In this document: positions 1-9,237 of the stretch, one piece after another | Position numbering within the stretch: position 1 is the first letter of the stretch | Layout of the letters: each line of letters starts with the position of its first letter | Made by a program: the position numbers and the translations under genes | DNA from: Pseudomonadota bacterium | GTDB lineage: Bacteria; Pseudomonadota; Alphaproteobacteria; Reyranellales; Reyranellaceae | Direction of reading: 5' to 3' | DNA length: 64,000 nucleotides | Assembly: GCA_018240745.1 (NCBI GenBank) | Contig: JAFEFF010000174.1 | Span: forward strand, 1 to 64,000 | Notes under the pieces: model-generated | What the model saw: the letters and a program-made list of their open reading frames with translations, nothing else | What the model was told of the DNA's origin: nothing | Databases searched by the model: none

Positions 1-35
1 CGAGATGGCCAACACTGACGGATGCGCCTCTCGCC

Positions 36-1709
36 TCAGTGCTGTCTCGTCTCGAACTCGTGGAACTCGCTCATGAAGGGCGCGGCGACCGCGGCATTGA
101 GCTTGCAGTCCAGGAAGACCGGCCCGTCGGGCTTGGCCAAAAGCTGCGCCACCTTGTTCAGGTCGTCGAGCGTGCGGATGGTCGCCGCGTGGAAGCCGAA
201 GGCTTCGGCGACCGGCGCGTAGTCGACGTCGGGGAACACCGACTTCGCCACCGGCAGGTCGCGCATCTTGAGGAAGTGCAGCTCCGCGCCATAGGCACAG
301 TCGTTCATCAGCACGACGACCAGCGGCAGGTCCTCGCGCACCACCGTCTCGAGCTCGCCCATGGTCATCAGGAAACCGCCGTCGCCGATCACCAGCACGG
401 TGGTCTCGTTCGGCTTCGCCTTGGCCACGCCCAGCGCCGTGCCGAAGCCGAGGCCGATCGAGGCGAAGTCGCTGGTCATCTTGAAATGGCCCGGTCCCGG
501 CACCGAGAGATAGGGCACGATGCCGAGGAAGTTGCCGGCGTCGTAGACCAGGTTGCGATTCGGCGGCAGCAGCTTCTCCAGCGCCACGCCGAGCGATCGC
601 GGATCGATCGTGCGCGGCGTGTCGGCGGGCTGGAAGTCGCGGCCGATGTCGAATTCCGCGAGGAAGCGCAGCGTCTCGTCGGAGCGGAACGGCCGCTCGA
701 CGTTGGAGCCGGCCGGCAATGCCTCCAGAAGCGCTTCGGCGGCGAGACGCGCGTCCCCGACCACCGCGACGTCGGCCGGATGCCAGCGGCCGATATGGCC
801 GCGGTCGGTGTCGACCTGGACCAGCGGCACCTTGGGCAGCGAGTGGCCGAAGCTCATGGTCAGGAGGTTGAGGCCGGCGCCGAACGCCAGCACGCAATCC
901 GCTTCGGCGATCATCCGCCGGGCCGCCGAATGCGAGAACGAGCCGACGATCCCGAGATTGCAGGGATGGCCGCGGAACAGGTCCTTGCCGCGCGCCGACG
1001 TAACGAGCAGCGCGCCGATCCGGTCGGCGAGCTGCTCCAGCGCAGCCTTGGCGCCGGCGCGATGCGCGCCGAGGCCGGCGATGATCAGCGGCTTGCGGGC
1101 CTGCCGCACCACCGCGACGGCCGCTTCGATCGCTTCCGGCCGCGGTGCGGCCGGTTGCGCGGGTCGCTTCGCCACGGACGCCGGTCCCGCCTTGGCCGTA
1201 TCCATCTCGGCAAGCTGCACATTGACCGGCAGCAGCAACGCGGCCACCCCGCCCTGCTGAGCCGCCGCGACAGCGTCCGCCAGCGCGCCGCGAGCGGTGT
1301 TGGGGCTGGTCGCGACGAATGTCCGGATGCCGGCGGCGCCCAGCACGCCGGTGGCGTTGAAGCCCTTGTAGTCGGGCCCGATCCCGTTGACGGCGCCGGT
1401 CGGCACCGCGGCCTCGCCGTAGATGATCAGCACGCGCGAGCCGGTACGGCTCGCATAGGTCGCCGCATGCAGCCCGTTCGCGGTGGCGGGGCCGCGGCCG
1501 ATCACCGCCACGCCGAGACCGCCGCTGCGATAGGCGTAGCCCTCGGCCATCGCGATCGCGTTGTTCTCGTGGCGCGCGCCGTAGAAGCGGATGCCGGCAC
1601 TGTCGAGCGCCGTTGCGAAGACTGCCGTGTCGTCGCTCATCAGGCCGAACACCTGCTCTACGCCCAATGCCCTGATGTCGTCGACGAGCACCTGATAGGT
1701 CGGCGTCAT
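36..1709 (-). CDS. Thiamine-diphosphate-dependent enzyme, acetolactate synthase/benzoylformate decarboxylase-like
   Basis: A 557-residue protein with the three-domain layout of ThDP enzymes: N-terminal pyrimidine-binding domain (about 1-170, with the ThDP-activating Glu in ARHENNAIAMAEGYA), a central domain (about 190-320) and a C-terminal pyrophosphate-binding domain with GDGGFLMTMGELET followed by the MNDCAYG asparagine segment that binds Mg-ThDP. The family decarboxylates 2-keto acids or condenses them; the substrate cannot be read from sequence. No regulatory small subunit (IlvH) lies nearby, so true branched-chain synthesis is unlikely. The start ATG is the first in frame. It is divergent from the zinc alcohol dehydrogenase at 1769, which could act on an aldehyde product (inference). 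Family call is firm, specific activity unknown. Confidence 0.85.
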   Translation of the reverse strand: MTPTYQVLVDDIRALGVEQVFGLMSDDTAVFATALDSAGIRFYGARHENNAIAMAEGYAYRSGGLGVAVIGRGPATANGLHAATYASRTGSRVLIIYGEAAVPTGAVNGIGPDYKGFNATGVLGAAGIRTFVATSPNTARGALADAVAAAQQGGVAALLLPVNVQLAEMDTAKAGPASVAKRPAQPAAPRPEAIEAAVAVVRQARKPLIIAGLGAHRAGAKAALEQLADRIGALLVTSARGKDLFRGHPCNLGIVGSFSHSAARRMIAEADCVLAFGAGLNLLTMSFGHSLPKVPLVQVDTDRGHIGRWHPADVAVVGDARLAAEALLEALPAGSNVERPFRSDETLRFLAEFDIGRDFQPADTPRTIDPRSLGVALEKLLPPNRNLVYDAGNFLGIVPYLSVPGPGHFKMTSDFASIGLGFGTALGVAKAKPNETTVLVIGDGGFLMTMGELETVVREDLPLVVVLMNDCAYGAELHFLKMRDLPVAKSVFPDVDYAPVAEAFGFHAATIRTLDDLNKVAQLLAKPDGPVFLDCKLNAAVAAPFMSEFHEFETRQH

Positions 1710-1768
1710 GACTTGCGCTCCCTCGAAGTGAAGGCGCAGGCTACCGCCAGAAACCGGTGGAGACCATC

Positions 1769-2791
1769 ATGCGCGGTGTCGTGTTCACGGGAGACCGGAA
1801 CCTCGAGCTCATGGACTTTCCCGATCCGACGCCGGGCCCGGGCGAGGTCGTGCTGGAGATGAAGGCGTCCGGCATGTGCGGATCCGACCTCCATCAATAT
1901 CGCCGGCCGAAAAACCAGGTCACCGGCACCATTGCGGGGCACGAGCCGTGCGGTGTGGTGGTCGCCGTCGGCGCCGGTGTTCCTGCCGCCGAAGCCAGGG
2001 TCGGTGATCGCATGATGGTGCATCACTACCAGGGCTGCACCCAGTGCGCCCATTGCCGATCCGGCTGGCAGCAGCTCTGCCAGGAAGTGCCGGTGAAGGT
2101 GTATGGCGGCAACGCGCATGGCGGACACGCGCGCTACCTCAAGGTGCCGGCCAACACGATGGTGCCGCTGCCGGAAGAATTGACCTTCTCGGCGGGTGCG
2201 GCGATCTCCTGCGGTTCGGGCACCGCCTACGGCGCGCTGCGGCGCCTGAACCTCTCCGGCCGCGACACGATCGCGATCTTCGGCCAGGGACCGGTTGGGC
2301 TCGCCGGCACACAGTTCGCCAAGGCGATGGGCGCGCGGGTGATCGCACTCGACACCAATCCGCAACGGCTGGCGCGCGCGAAGGAATTCGGCGCCGACGA
2401 GGTGGTCGATCCCGGCTCGAACGATCCGGTCGCGGCGATCAAGGACCTGACGCACGGCCGCTACGCCGACCTCACGCTCGATACCTCGAGCAACCCGCAG
2501 GCGCGGCTCAACGCCATCCGCAGCACCAAGGTCTGGGGCACGATGTGTTTCGTCGGCGAAGGCGGCGACGTGACGATCGAAGTCAGCCCGCATCTGCTGC
2601 GACGGCAGATCACCCTGCTGGCCTCCTGGACTTTCTCGAACGTCATCCAGGCGGAGTGCGCCACCTTCTGCATCGAGCGCGGCATCGACGTCGACAGCCT
2701 GTTCACCCACAAATGGACGCTCGACCGGGCGGAAGAAGCCTACAAGCTGTTCGACAAGCAGGCGGATGGGAAGGGCGTATTCCTGATGTAG
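1769..2791 (+). CDS. Zinc-dependent alcohol dehydrogenase (MDR family)
   Basis: A 340-residue medium-chain dehydrogenase. The catalytic zinc site is visible as CGSDLH and GHEPCG, the structural zinc lobe as GCTQCAHCRSGWQQLC, and the Rossmann dinucleotide loop as GQGPVGLAG near residue 170. It should oxidise an alcohol or polyol, or reduce an aldehyde, with NAD(P). I chose the ATG at 1769, which follows GGTGGAGACC at good spacing; an ATG four codons upstream is possible. It is divergently arranged with the ThDP enzyme ending at 36. Substrate is unknown. Confidence 0.88.
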   Translation: MRGVVFTGDRNLELMDFPDPTPGPGEVVLEMKASGMCGSDLHQYRRPKNQVTGTIAGHEPCGVVVAVGAGVPAAEARVGDRMMVHHYQGCTQCAHCRSGWQQLCQEVPVKVYGGNAHGGHARYLKVPANTMVPLPEELTFSAGAAISCGSGTAYGALRRLNLSGRDTIAIFGQGPVGLAGTQFAKAMGARVIALDTNPQRLARAKEFGADEVVDPGSNDPVAAIKDLTHGRYADLTLDTSSNPQARLNAIRSTKVWGTMCFVGEGGDVTIEVSPHLLRRQITLLASWTFSNVIQAECATFCIERGIDVDSLFTHKWTLDRAEEAYKLFDKQADGKGVFLM

Positions 2792-2795
2792 TTTT

Positions 2796-2819
2796 TCCTC
2801 CCCACTCATATGGGGAGGA
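2796..2819. repeat. Short inverted repeat between convergent genes
   Basis: Eight-base arms TCCTCCCC and GGGGAGGA enclose ACTCATAT. It sits between the convergent alcohol dehydrogenase and the small gene ending at 2824. A near-identical element lies at 50041-50066. It could fold in either transcript as a weak terminator, but neither strand shows a following U-tract. Confidence 0.6.
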
Positions 2820-2823
2820 CCAG

Positions 2824-3108
2824 CTACGTCGAATCGCCGCCGGACGACGATTTGTTCCGCGGTGTCCCGAGCGGGACGATGCGCGGCGAAGAGAAGGGAC
2901 CGCGATAGGGCTCCCCTCCGGCCGATTGCGCCGGGACCTTTCCGGCGTCGATCTCCACGGCATAGAGCCCCTGGGCAGGATCGACCGGCACCACGCCGAA
3001 GGCCTCGTTCAGGTCCGCGACCGCGACTCCGAGCAACGCCGCCGCCTCGGCCAGGCTGGGAGGCTTGTCCGCAACGATCGTCATCAGGACCCTCTTCGGA
3101 TCGGCCAT
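2824..3108 (-). CDS. Hypothetical 94-residue partner of the subtilase
   Basis: I do not recognise this protein. It is 94 residues, has no signal peptide or membrane segment, and starts with an ATG 8 nt after the stop of the subtilase gene, so the two are almost certainly co-transcribed. Residues 15-55 look like a compact helical/beta domain (PPSLAEAAALLGV, then GLYAVEID), and the last 35 residues are polar, rich in Ser, Gly and Pro, and probably disordered. A protease inhibitor, chaperone or substrate role is conceivable from position alone; nothing in the sequence proves it. Confidence 0.6.
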   Translation of the reverse strand: MADPKRVLMTIVADKPPSLAEAAALLGVAVADLNEAFGVVPVDPAQGLYAVEIDAGKVPAQSAGGEPYRGPFSSPRIVPLGTPRNKSSSGGDST

Positions 3109-3116
3109 GTGCTCCT

Positions 3117-4469
3117 TCAGACTCCGAAGTGTTGGGCCACGGCTTCCGGATCGATAATGCCGAAGCCATAGTCCGCGTTCCAACCCGCGGCAGCGACGCC
3201 GGGCGGCCGGCGCGCGGTCGCGCGGAGCTGATCGAAAAGGCCGGCCGACGGCGTGGCCGACGGCTTCAGCCGGGTGCGCAGCGCCGCGACGCAGCCCGCG
3301 GCCACGGCGCAGGCCGCCGAAGTCCCGCCATCGGGCGCGTTCGCCCCGGCGACCAGCGATCCCTGGAAGTGCGTGTAGGCCGTCACGTCGGGCTTGTTCT
3401 GGAACATGTTGGCGATCGACGGCCCCTGCGAGGAGTAGCCGACCCGCTCGTCCGCCGTATCGCAGCCCGCGAGGGTGAGGACATCGGCCAGCGCATTGGC
3501 GCCGGTGATCATCCCGGTCGTGAGGCCGCTGCACGAGATGTCGGCGCACGGGCTGCCGCAATTCCCGGCGGCGAAGACGATGTCGGCGCCGCTGCGCACC
3601 AGCATCCCCACGAGCTGATTGAAGGGATGATTGGGATTGTCGATGTAGCGTCCCGGATGGCCTTCCGGGAAATCCGAGGTCGGATGGAGAATGCCCCAGG
3701 CGTTGCTGATGACCAGCGCGTCGTACCTGGAGAGGCCGTTCGGATCGAAGGAAACGGCCCACGACGACATGATCTGCGAATAGGCCTTGAAGGCAAGGCT
3801 CAGCACACTGCCGCCCAGGGCGCCGCCCGGCGCCTTGGACCCGAGGACCGGATAATCGAGCAGCGTGGCTTTCGGCGCGGCGATGAGCACGTCGTAGGCG
3901 CACATGGTGCCGTGATCGAGGGGGTGGAAGCCGGGCGTCGTCGTCGTGCCCGGCACCACCCAGGAATTCGCGATATCCAGGAAAGCGTCCTTGCTCAGCG
4001 GCTGGGCCTGCAGGTGGGCGAGATTGATGCCGGTGTCCATGATCGCGACGGCGACCTTCGCGCCGTCGAGGCCACGTGCGGCGAGCGCGGCGGTCTTGAG
4101 CCGCTGCTGCACTTCGCCCGCACCGCCGACCGGCGGAGTCCCGCCGCAGGTCAGGAACGGGGAAATGGCGGGGTCGGAGAAGATCGGATGGCCCTCGGCG
4201 TGGGTCGGCACGTTCGAGACGTGGTCCACATCGACGGTGCCACGAACCGCGAACCGCTCCGACGCTTCGGGAGCCAACGTGGCTGCATGCGTCCCGCCGG
4301 GTCCGCTCGACCCGACCGGCACGGCCGGAAAGGACGAATCGAGCGCAACAGCCGACGGCACGCTGGCCGAGCTCAGAGCGTCGCGGTGATCGGCCCCGGC
4401 AAGGAAGGCCGCGGCCGCTTCCTTGAGAGGCGCCTGGGACGGCAAGACCACCAGCACGGGAACCTGCAT
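3117..4469 (-). CDS. S8 family subtilisin-like serine peptidase
   Basis: A 450-residue subtilase. The catalytic set is complete and in family order: Asp145 in AIMDTGIN, His186 in LDHGTMCA, oxyanion Asn303 in AAGNCGSPCAD and Ser384 in GGTSAACAVAAG. The roughly 135 residues before the catalytic domain show no Sec or Tat signal, so it is probably cytoplasmic or needs another route. Cysteines are unusually frequent around the active-site loops. The ATG at 4469 is preceded by GGGGGTGAA; a longer frame extends 23 codons upstream without a better start. It is followed at 8 nt by a 94-residue gene and is divergent from a kinase-fold gene. Confidence 0.85.
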   Translation of the reverse strand: MQVPVLVVLPSQAPLKEAAAAFLAGADHRDALSSASVPSAVALDSSFPAVPVGSSGPGGTHAATLAPEASERFAVRGTVDVDHVSNVPTHAEGHPIFSDPAISPFLTCGGTPPVGGAGEVQQRLKTAALAARGLDGAKVAVAIMDTGINLAHLQAQPLSKDAFLDIANSWVVPGTTTTPGFHPLDHGTMCAYDVLIAAPKATLLDYPVLGSKAPGGALGGSVLSLAFKAYSQIMSSWAVSFDPNGLSRYDALVISNAWGILHPTSDFPEGHPGRYIDNPNHPFNQLVGMLVRSGADIVFAAGNCGSPCADISCSGLTTGMITGANALADVLTLAGCDTADERVGYSSQGPSIANMFQNKPDVTAYTHFQGSLVAGANAPDGGTSAACAVAAGCVAALRTRLKPSATPSAGLFDQLRATARRPPGVAAAGWNADYGFGIIDPEAVAQHFGV

Positions 4470-4642
4470 TTCACCCCCAACCAGGATTCTCGGCGAATCG
4501 ACCTCAGCACACGATCGAGCGTGCACGCATGGTAGCACGGGTCAAATCCGACCAAGGCACCACTCGTCACCCAAAAGTTCCGGTCGCTGGGCTTCTTTCT
4601 TGCCCGTTGCTGGTGTTTGCTTGCCGCCGCGGGGGACGGGCG

Positions 4643-5461
4643 ATGCGAGGATCCCTGGGAGAGAAAATCGGCGAAGGCGCCGTGGCGGACATCCACGCCT
4701 GGGCACCCGGACAGGTCGTGAAGCTGCTCAGGGCCGGCATCTCGTGGGAGCGCGGCGACTACGAGGCCCGAATGACCCGCGCCGTCTTCGCCGCCGGCGT
4801 CCCGGCGCCGGAGGTGCTCGACGAAGTGACCCTGGACGGGCGCTTCGGCATCGTGATGTCTCGCCTCGACGGACCGACCCTGCTGCAGCTCTTGCGCAGC
4901 GGCGCCATGACGTCCGAGCAGGCGGGTGCGATCCTGGCGAGCCTCTACAGATGCGTTCACGAGACGCCCCCGCCGCCGGGCATGATCTCCCTGCACTACC
5001 TGATCGCCTCCGCAGCGCGACTCATGCCGCGGCACATCGCCTTTGGCATTCTCGCCCTGATCGAGCGCCTGCCGCCGGGGGACGGGCTGTGCCATCTCGA
5101 CCTTCACCCCAGCAACGTGATCATGACGGCGCAGGGCCCGAGGATCATCGACTGGGCCTTTCCGGTTCGCGCAGCCGCTGCGGCCGACCTTGCACGCTGC
5201 CACACCGCTCTTTTCGATCTTGTCTACGCGCCGGAAGATCTCGATCCGGCACGGCCGCACGCGCTCCACGCGGCTGTACACTCCGAATATGCGCGGCTGG
5301 CCGGCATGTCCTCTGTGGCGCTGACGGCAGCGATCGAGCCCTATCTGCCCATCCTCCGCGCGTTCGCCCTCGCCGATGGGATGACCAACCCTGCCCGGCG
5401 GGAGCGGCTGACCCAGCACGTCGAAGCGGCCCTGCGCTCCGCGCTTGGGTCAACGCCCTAA
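4643..5461 (+). CDS. Aminoglycoside phosphotransferase/choline-kinase-fold protein
   Basis: A 272-residue protein with the catalytic loop of the APH/protein-kinase-like fold, HLDLHPSNVIM, and the metal-binding IIDW just after it; an EKIGEGAVADIHAW segment at the N-terminus matches a degenerate glycine-rich loop. Such proteins phosphorylate small molecules (aminoglycosides, choline, homoserine and others) using ATP. The ATG at 4643 follows GGGGGACGGG; the frame extends upstream to about 4529 but overlaps the promoter region of the divergent subtilase. Resistance function should not be assumed; the substrate is unknown. Confidence 0.72.
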   Translation: MRGSLGEKIGEGAVADIHAWAPGQVVKLLRAGISWERGDYEARMTRAVFAAGVPAPEVLDEVTLDGRFGIVMSRLDGPTLLQLLRSGAMTSEQAGAILASLYRCVHETPPPPGMISLHYLIASAARLMPRHIAFGILALIERLPPGDGLCHLDLHPSNVIMTAQGPRIIDWAFPVRAAAAADLARCHTALFDLVYAPEDLDPARPHALHAAVHSEYARLAGMSSVALTAAIEPYLPILRAFALADGMTNPARRERLTQHVEAALRSALGSTP

Positions 5462-5541
5462 AGCAAGCGGCCGCTCCGCACTCGCGGTGCCCGTCTCGCA
5501 CTTCATCGCTACTATGCTGCGGGAACGAAGAAGGAATTGCC

Positions 5542-6708
5542 ATGGGCTACATGACCGACGAGCGCCGCATGATCCAGGAGACGGCGCGCGCCTTCGCCAT
5601 GAAGGAGGTGCTGCCGCTCGCCAACAAGCTCGACCCTGAGAAGGGCGACATCCCGCGCGAGCTGATCCAGAAGCTCGCCGACATGGGCTATTTCGGCATC
5701 GTCATCCCCGAGCAGTATGGCGGCCTGGGGCTGGGCGTCTTCGAGTATTGCCTGATTACCGAGGAGCTGGCGCGGGCCTGGATGAGCGTCGCCAGCATCA
5801 TCGCCCGCGGCAACGGGCTCAGTGCCGGCCGCGGCATGACCGACGCGCAGCGCGCCGTGTTCCTGCCGCGCGCCGCGAAAGGCGAGTTCCTGGGCGCGGC
5901 GGCGATGTCGGAGCCCGACGTCGGCTCGGACCTCGGCAACATCTCGTGCCGCGCCCGCAGGGACGGCGATAGCTGGGTGATCAACGGCAACAAGTACTGG
6001 TGCACCTTCGCCGACGGCGCCGATTACATCATGCTGGTTGCGCGTACGTCGGACTCGCCCGATCCCAGGCGCAAGCATGTCGGTCTGTCCTCCTTCCTGA
6101 TCGAGAAGCCGCGCGGGACCCTGCCGCCGGGCGTGAAGGGCGCGCCGATTCCGAAGATCGGCTACTTCGGCTGGAAGACCTGGGAGCTCGCCTTCGACAA
6201 TTGCCGCCTGCCGGCCGAGGCGCTGATCGGCGAGGAAGGCCGCGCCTTCTACTACATCTCCGCCGGCCTCGAGCGCGCCCGCGCCCACACCGCGGCGCGC
6301 GCGATCGGCCTGGCCCGCGGCGCTTTGGAGGACGCCACAGCCTACGCGCAGGAGCGGCGGCAGTTCGGCCAGGCGATCGGCGAGTTCCAGAACACCCGCT
6401 TCCGGCTCGCCCGCATGGCGACCGAGATCGAGGCGTCGCGGCAGCTCATGTACTTCGTGTGCGACGAGATCGACGGCAAGCGGCGCTGCGACAAGGAGGC
6501 GGCGATGGTGAAGTTCCACGCCTCCGAGATGGCCGAGCGCGTGACCTCCGAGGCGCTGCAGATCTTCGGCGGCGCGGGCTACACCACCCTGCACGCCGTC
6601 GAGCGCTACTGGCGCGACGCGCGGCTCACCAAGATCTTCGAGGGCACGAGCGAGATCCAGCAGCGCATCATTTCCGATCACTTGTTGGGGAAGCCGAAGG
6701 CGGCTTAG
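5542..6708 (+). CDS. Acyl-CoA dehydrogenase
   Basis: A 388-residue flavoprotein of standard acyl-CoA dehydrogenase length. The FAD-binding middle region shows AAMSEPDVGSDLGN, the C-terminal helical domain shows QERRQFGQAIGEFQ, and the end carries IFGGAGYTTLHAVERYWRD followed by IFEGTSEIQ, where the catalytic glutamate of this family lies. It should oxidise an acyl-CoA to the 2-enoyl-CoA, passing electrons to ETF. The start ATG follows GAAGAAGGAATT. It stands 74 nt upstream of the DUF3237 gene, with a perfect palindrome between them. Confidence 0.92.
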   Translation: MGYMTDERRMIQETARAFAMKEVLPLANKLDPEKGDIPRELIQKLADMGYFGIVIPEQYGGLGLGVFEYCLITEELARAWMSVASIIARGNGLSAGRGMTDAQRAVFLPRAAKGEFLGAAAMSEPDVGSDLGNISCRARRDGDSWVINGNKYWCTFADGADYIMLVARTSDSPDPRRKHVGLSSFLIEKPRGTLPPGVKGAPIPKIGYFGWKTWELAFDNCRLPAEALIGEEGRAFYYISAGLERARAHTAARAIGLARGALEDATAYAQERRQFGQAIGEFQNTRFRLARMATEIEASRQLMYFVCDEIDGKRRCDKEAAMVKFHASEMAERVTSEALQIFGGAGYTTLHAVERYWRDARLTKIFEGTSEIQQRIISDHLLGKPKAA

Positions 6709-6740
6709 CGCAAACCCACCTCCCTTCGCCTCAAAGCCCT

Positions 6741-6771
6741 CCTCCCCTTGGCGGACTCCGCCAAGGGGAGG
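6741..6771. repeat. Perfect 14-bp inverted repeat
   Basis: Arms CCTCCCCTTGGCGG and CCGCCAAGGGGAGG with a 3-nt loop. It lies in the 74-nt gap between the acyl-CoA dehydrogenase and DUF3237 genes and reaches almost to the ribosome-binding region of the latter, so it could act as a transcript stabiliser or attenuate translation. It shares its GGGGAGG ends with the G-rich palindromes at 27966-31000. Confidence 0.7.
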
Positions 6772-6782
6772 AAAGTGTTCTC

Positions 6783-7265
6783 ATGCAAGACATCGACACT
6801 TTCATCGCCACCGCGCCCCGGACCCGCTTCGCCTTCGCGATCAAGGCCAAGGTCGGGCCGATACAGGATCTCGGCCAGACGGCGCGCGGGCACCGGCGGA
6901 TCATCGACATCCTGGGCGGCGAGGTCGCGGGGCCGATGCTGGAGGGTGAGATCCTGCCGGGCGGCGCCGACTGGCAGATCGTGCGGCCCGACGGCACCAT
7001 CGAGGTGGTGGCGCGCTACACCATCCGCGCCAGGTCGGGCGCGCTGGTCTACGTGCAGAACGAGGGCCTCAGGGTCGCGAGCCCCGACATCCTGGCCCGC
7101 ATGTCCCAAGGCGAGTTGGTGCCGTTCGACAGCTACCACTTCCGCACCGCCCCGCGGTTCGAGACCGCCGACGCCGCGCTCAAGGGGCTGGAGCGCGCGA
7201 CCTTCGTCGGCGTCGCCGCCCGGACGCCGGACCGGGTCGCGATCGGCTTCCACGAGGTCCTGTAG
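6783..7265 (+). CDS. DUF3237 family protein
   Basis: A 160-residue protein with the hallmarks of the DUF3237 beta-barrel family: GPIQDLGQTARGHRRIIDI near the N-terminus, GGADWQIVRPDGTIEVVARY in the middle and a conserved DSYHFRTAPRFETAD segment near residue 120. The biochemical function of the family is unknown. No signal peptide. It follows the acyl-CoA dehydrogenase in the same direction and probably belongs to the same transcript. Confidence 0.85.
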   Translation: MQDIDTFIATAPRTRFAFAIKAKVGPIQDLGQTARGHRRIIDILGGEVAGPMLEGEILPGGADWQIVRPDGTIEVVARYTIRARSGALVYVQNEGLRVASPDILARMSQGELVPFDSYHFRTAPRFETADAALKGLERATFVGVAARTPDRVAIGFHEVL

Positions 7266-7388
7266 ATATCCACAGGATTTGGCAAAAAGAGGGGTCGCGG
7301 GAAGGTGGGAAGAATCGCCTGAAATGCAGGCGGGTCAACGTTTTGCGCTTCCCATGTGGATGGGAAATCGTGCGAAGCCGGCGGGTCG

Positions 7389-9236
7389 TCAACGGCTGCG
7401 GACGTTGGTCGCGAAGGTCTTCCAGAAGCCCGGCGAGCGGCGGTGGGCGCGACTTGCCACCGACATGCGGCGGTAGACCTCCTTCAGCGAGCGCTTGCCG
7501 ACCTCGGGCTTGCGCAGACGGGCGCCCTGCTCGCCCGGCACCAGGGTGAGCTCGCGGGTGTGGAAGACCTCCAGCCCCGGCCGGTGGCCAATGCTGACGA
7601 TCGAGGTCTCGGGCAGCTCCTCGATCAGGAGCTTCATCACCATCTCCTGCCCCGCCTCGTCGAGCGCCGACGTCGCCTCGTCCATGAAGATCCAGTCCGG
7701 CTTGTGAACCAGCGTGCGCGCAAAGGCGACGCGCTGCTGCTCGCCGCCGGACAGGATCAGGTCCCAGCGCTCGGTCTCGTCGAGCCGCTCCTTCAGGTGG
7801 TCGAGGCCGACCTTGTGCAGCGTCTCCTTCAGCACCTCATCCGTGATGCCTTCGGGCGCCTTGGGGTAGCAGAGCGCTTCGCGCAGGGTGCCGAGCGGGA
7901 AGTACGGCTTCTGCGGCATGAACAGGATGCTGCCCTTGGGCAGGTGGATGTCGCCCCTGCCCCACGGCCAGACGCCGGCAACGGCGCGCATGATGGTGCT
8001 CTTGCCGGAGCCCGACTGGCCGCGGATCAGGACGCGCTCGGGCCGGCCGATCTCGATCTCGGCCTCGGCCACCAGCGTCTCGCCCGAGGGCCGCGTCAGG
8101 CCGAGCTCGCGCATCACCAGCAGGTCCGACTCGGTCGGCTCATGGAGCTTGATGCGCTCGTGCTCGGCCATCTCGTGGCTCTCCTCGAGGTCGGTCAGCG
8201 CCTCGTGCAGGTGCACCACGCGATTGGTCGAGGCGCGCCATTCGGCGAACCTGGGGAAGTTGTCGATCAGCCAGGAGAGCGCCCATTGCACGCTCGAGAA
8301 GGCCTGCGCCGTCTGCATCAGCCCGCCGAGCTGGATCTGGCCCGAGAGATAGCGCGGCAGGGCGACGATCAGCGGCACGATCGGCGCCAGGTAGGCGAGC
8401 GAGCTGGTAAGCAGCGAAAGGTTGCCCTGGCCGAAGGTCTGGCGGTTCCAGGCGCTGCGCAGGTCGAACAGGGAGCCGCGCAGCCGCTCGCGCTCGTCGT
8501 CCTCGCCGCGCATCAGGGCGATGCCCTCGGCGTGCTCGCGGGCACGCGCCAGCACCGAGCGGAAATCGGCCTCGCGCCCCTGCCGCAGGTTGCCGGCATC
8601 GATCAGGCCGCGGCCCAGCGCATAGGTCAGCAGCGAGCCGATCAGCGCGTAGGCCAGCGCGCACCACACCATGTAGCCGGGGATGTTCGTCGTGGTGCCG
8701 AACAGCGTGACCGAGAAGTCACCCGACAGGGTCCACAGCACGCCGAGGAAGGTGACGAGCTGAAGGACGCACTGCAGGATCGAGGCCGCGAACTCGACGG
8801 CGTACTCGGTCGAGATGCGGATGTCTTCGGCGATGCGGCCGTCGGGGTTGTCGATCTCGTCGGCCAGCAAGCCGAGCTGGTACTGGCGGCCGGAGTGCAG
8901 CCAGCGATGCACCGTGGTGTGCGACAGCCAGATCCGCCAGTTCATCTGCAGGCGGCGCTTGAGGTGGAGCTGGATCGCAACGCCGATGCCGGCCGAGATC
9001 ACGATCGCGGCGAGCACCCAGAGCAGGTGCAAGAGGAGGCCGAGGTCCCTCTTGTCCAGCGCGTTGAAGAAATCGCGGTTCCAGATGTTGAGCCAGAGCG
9101 CGATGCCGACATTGGCCCCGACCAGCACCGCCAGGCTGCCGGTCAGCAGCCAGGCGACGAGGCGATAGTTGGGTGCCACCCAGTAGCCGCACGCCACGAC
9201 GGCGAACGCCTTGATCGAGGCGTGCGGCGTGTCCAA
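7389..9236 (-). CDS. ABC transporter, fused permease and ATPase (SbmA/BacA-ALD type)
   Basis: A 615-residue half-transporter. The N-terminal half has about six hydrophobic segments of the ABC_membrane_2 type found in SbmA/BacA and peroxisomal ALD transporters; the C-terminal part is a complete ATPase: Walker A GQSGSGKST, signature LSGGEQQR and Walker B WIFMDEATSALD. It should function as a homodimer moving a hydrophobic or peptide-like substrate across the inner membrane. Its likely start is TTG at 9236, immediately after the stop of the class II aldolase gene, so translation is probably coupled. The substrate is not predictable. Confidence 0.9.
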   Translation of the reverse strand: MDTPHASIKAFAVVACGYWVAPNYRLVAWLLTGSLAVLVGANVGIALWLNIWNRDFFNALDKRDLGLLLHLLWVLAAIVISAGIGVAIQLHLKRRLQMNWRIWLSHTTVHRWLHSGRQYQLGLLADEIDNPDGRIAEDIRISTEYAVEFAASILQCVLQLVTFLGVLWTLSGDFSVTLFGTTTNIPGYMVWCALAYALIGSLLTYALGRGLIDAGNLRQGREADFRSVLARAREHAEGIALMRGEDDERERLRGSLFDLRSAWNRQTFGQGNLSLLTSSLAYLAPIVPLIVALPRYLSGQIQLGGLMQTAQAFSSVQWALSWLIDNFPRFAEWRASTNRVVHLHEALTDLEESHEMAEHERIKLHEPTESDLLVMRELGLTRPSGETLVAEAEIEIGRPERVLIRGQSGSGKSTIMRAVAGVWPWGRGDIHLPKGSILFMPQKPYFPLGTLREALCYPKAPEGITDEVLKETLHKVGLDHLKERLDETERWDLILSGGEQQRVAFARTLVHKPDWIFMDEATSALDEAGQEMVMKLLIEELPETSIVSIGHRPGLEVFHTRELTLVPGEQGARLRKPEVGKRSLKEVYRRMSVASRAHRRSPGFWKTFATNVRSR

Positions 9237-9237
9237 G

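Noticed and set aside
4643..5461. Aminoglycoside resistance gene
   Set aside because: Only the generic kinase-fold motifs are present; many such proteins phosphorylate other metabolites.
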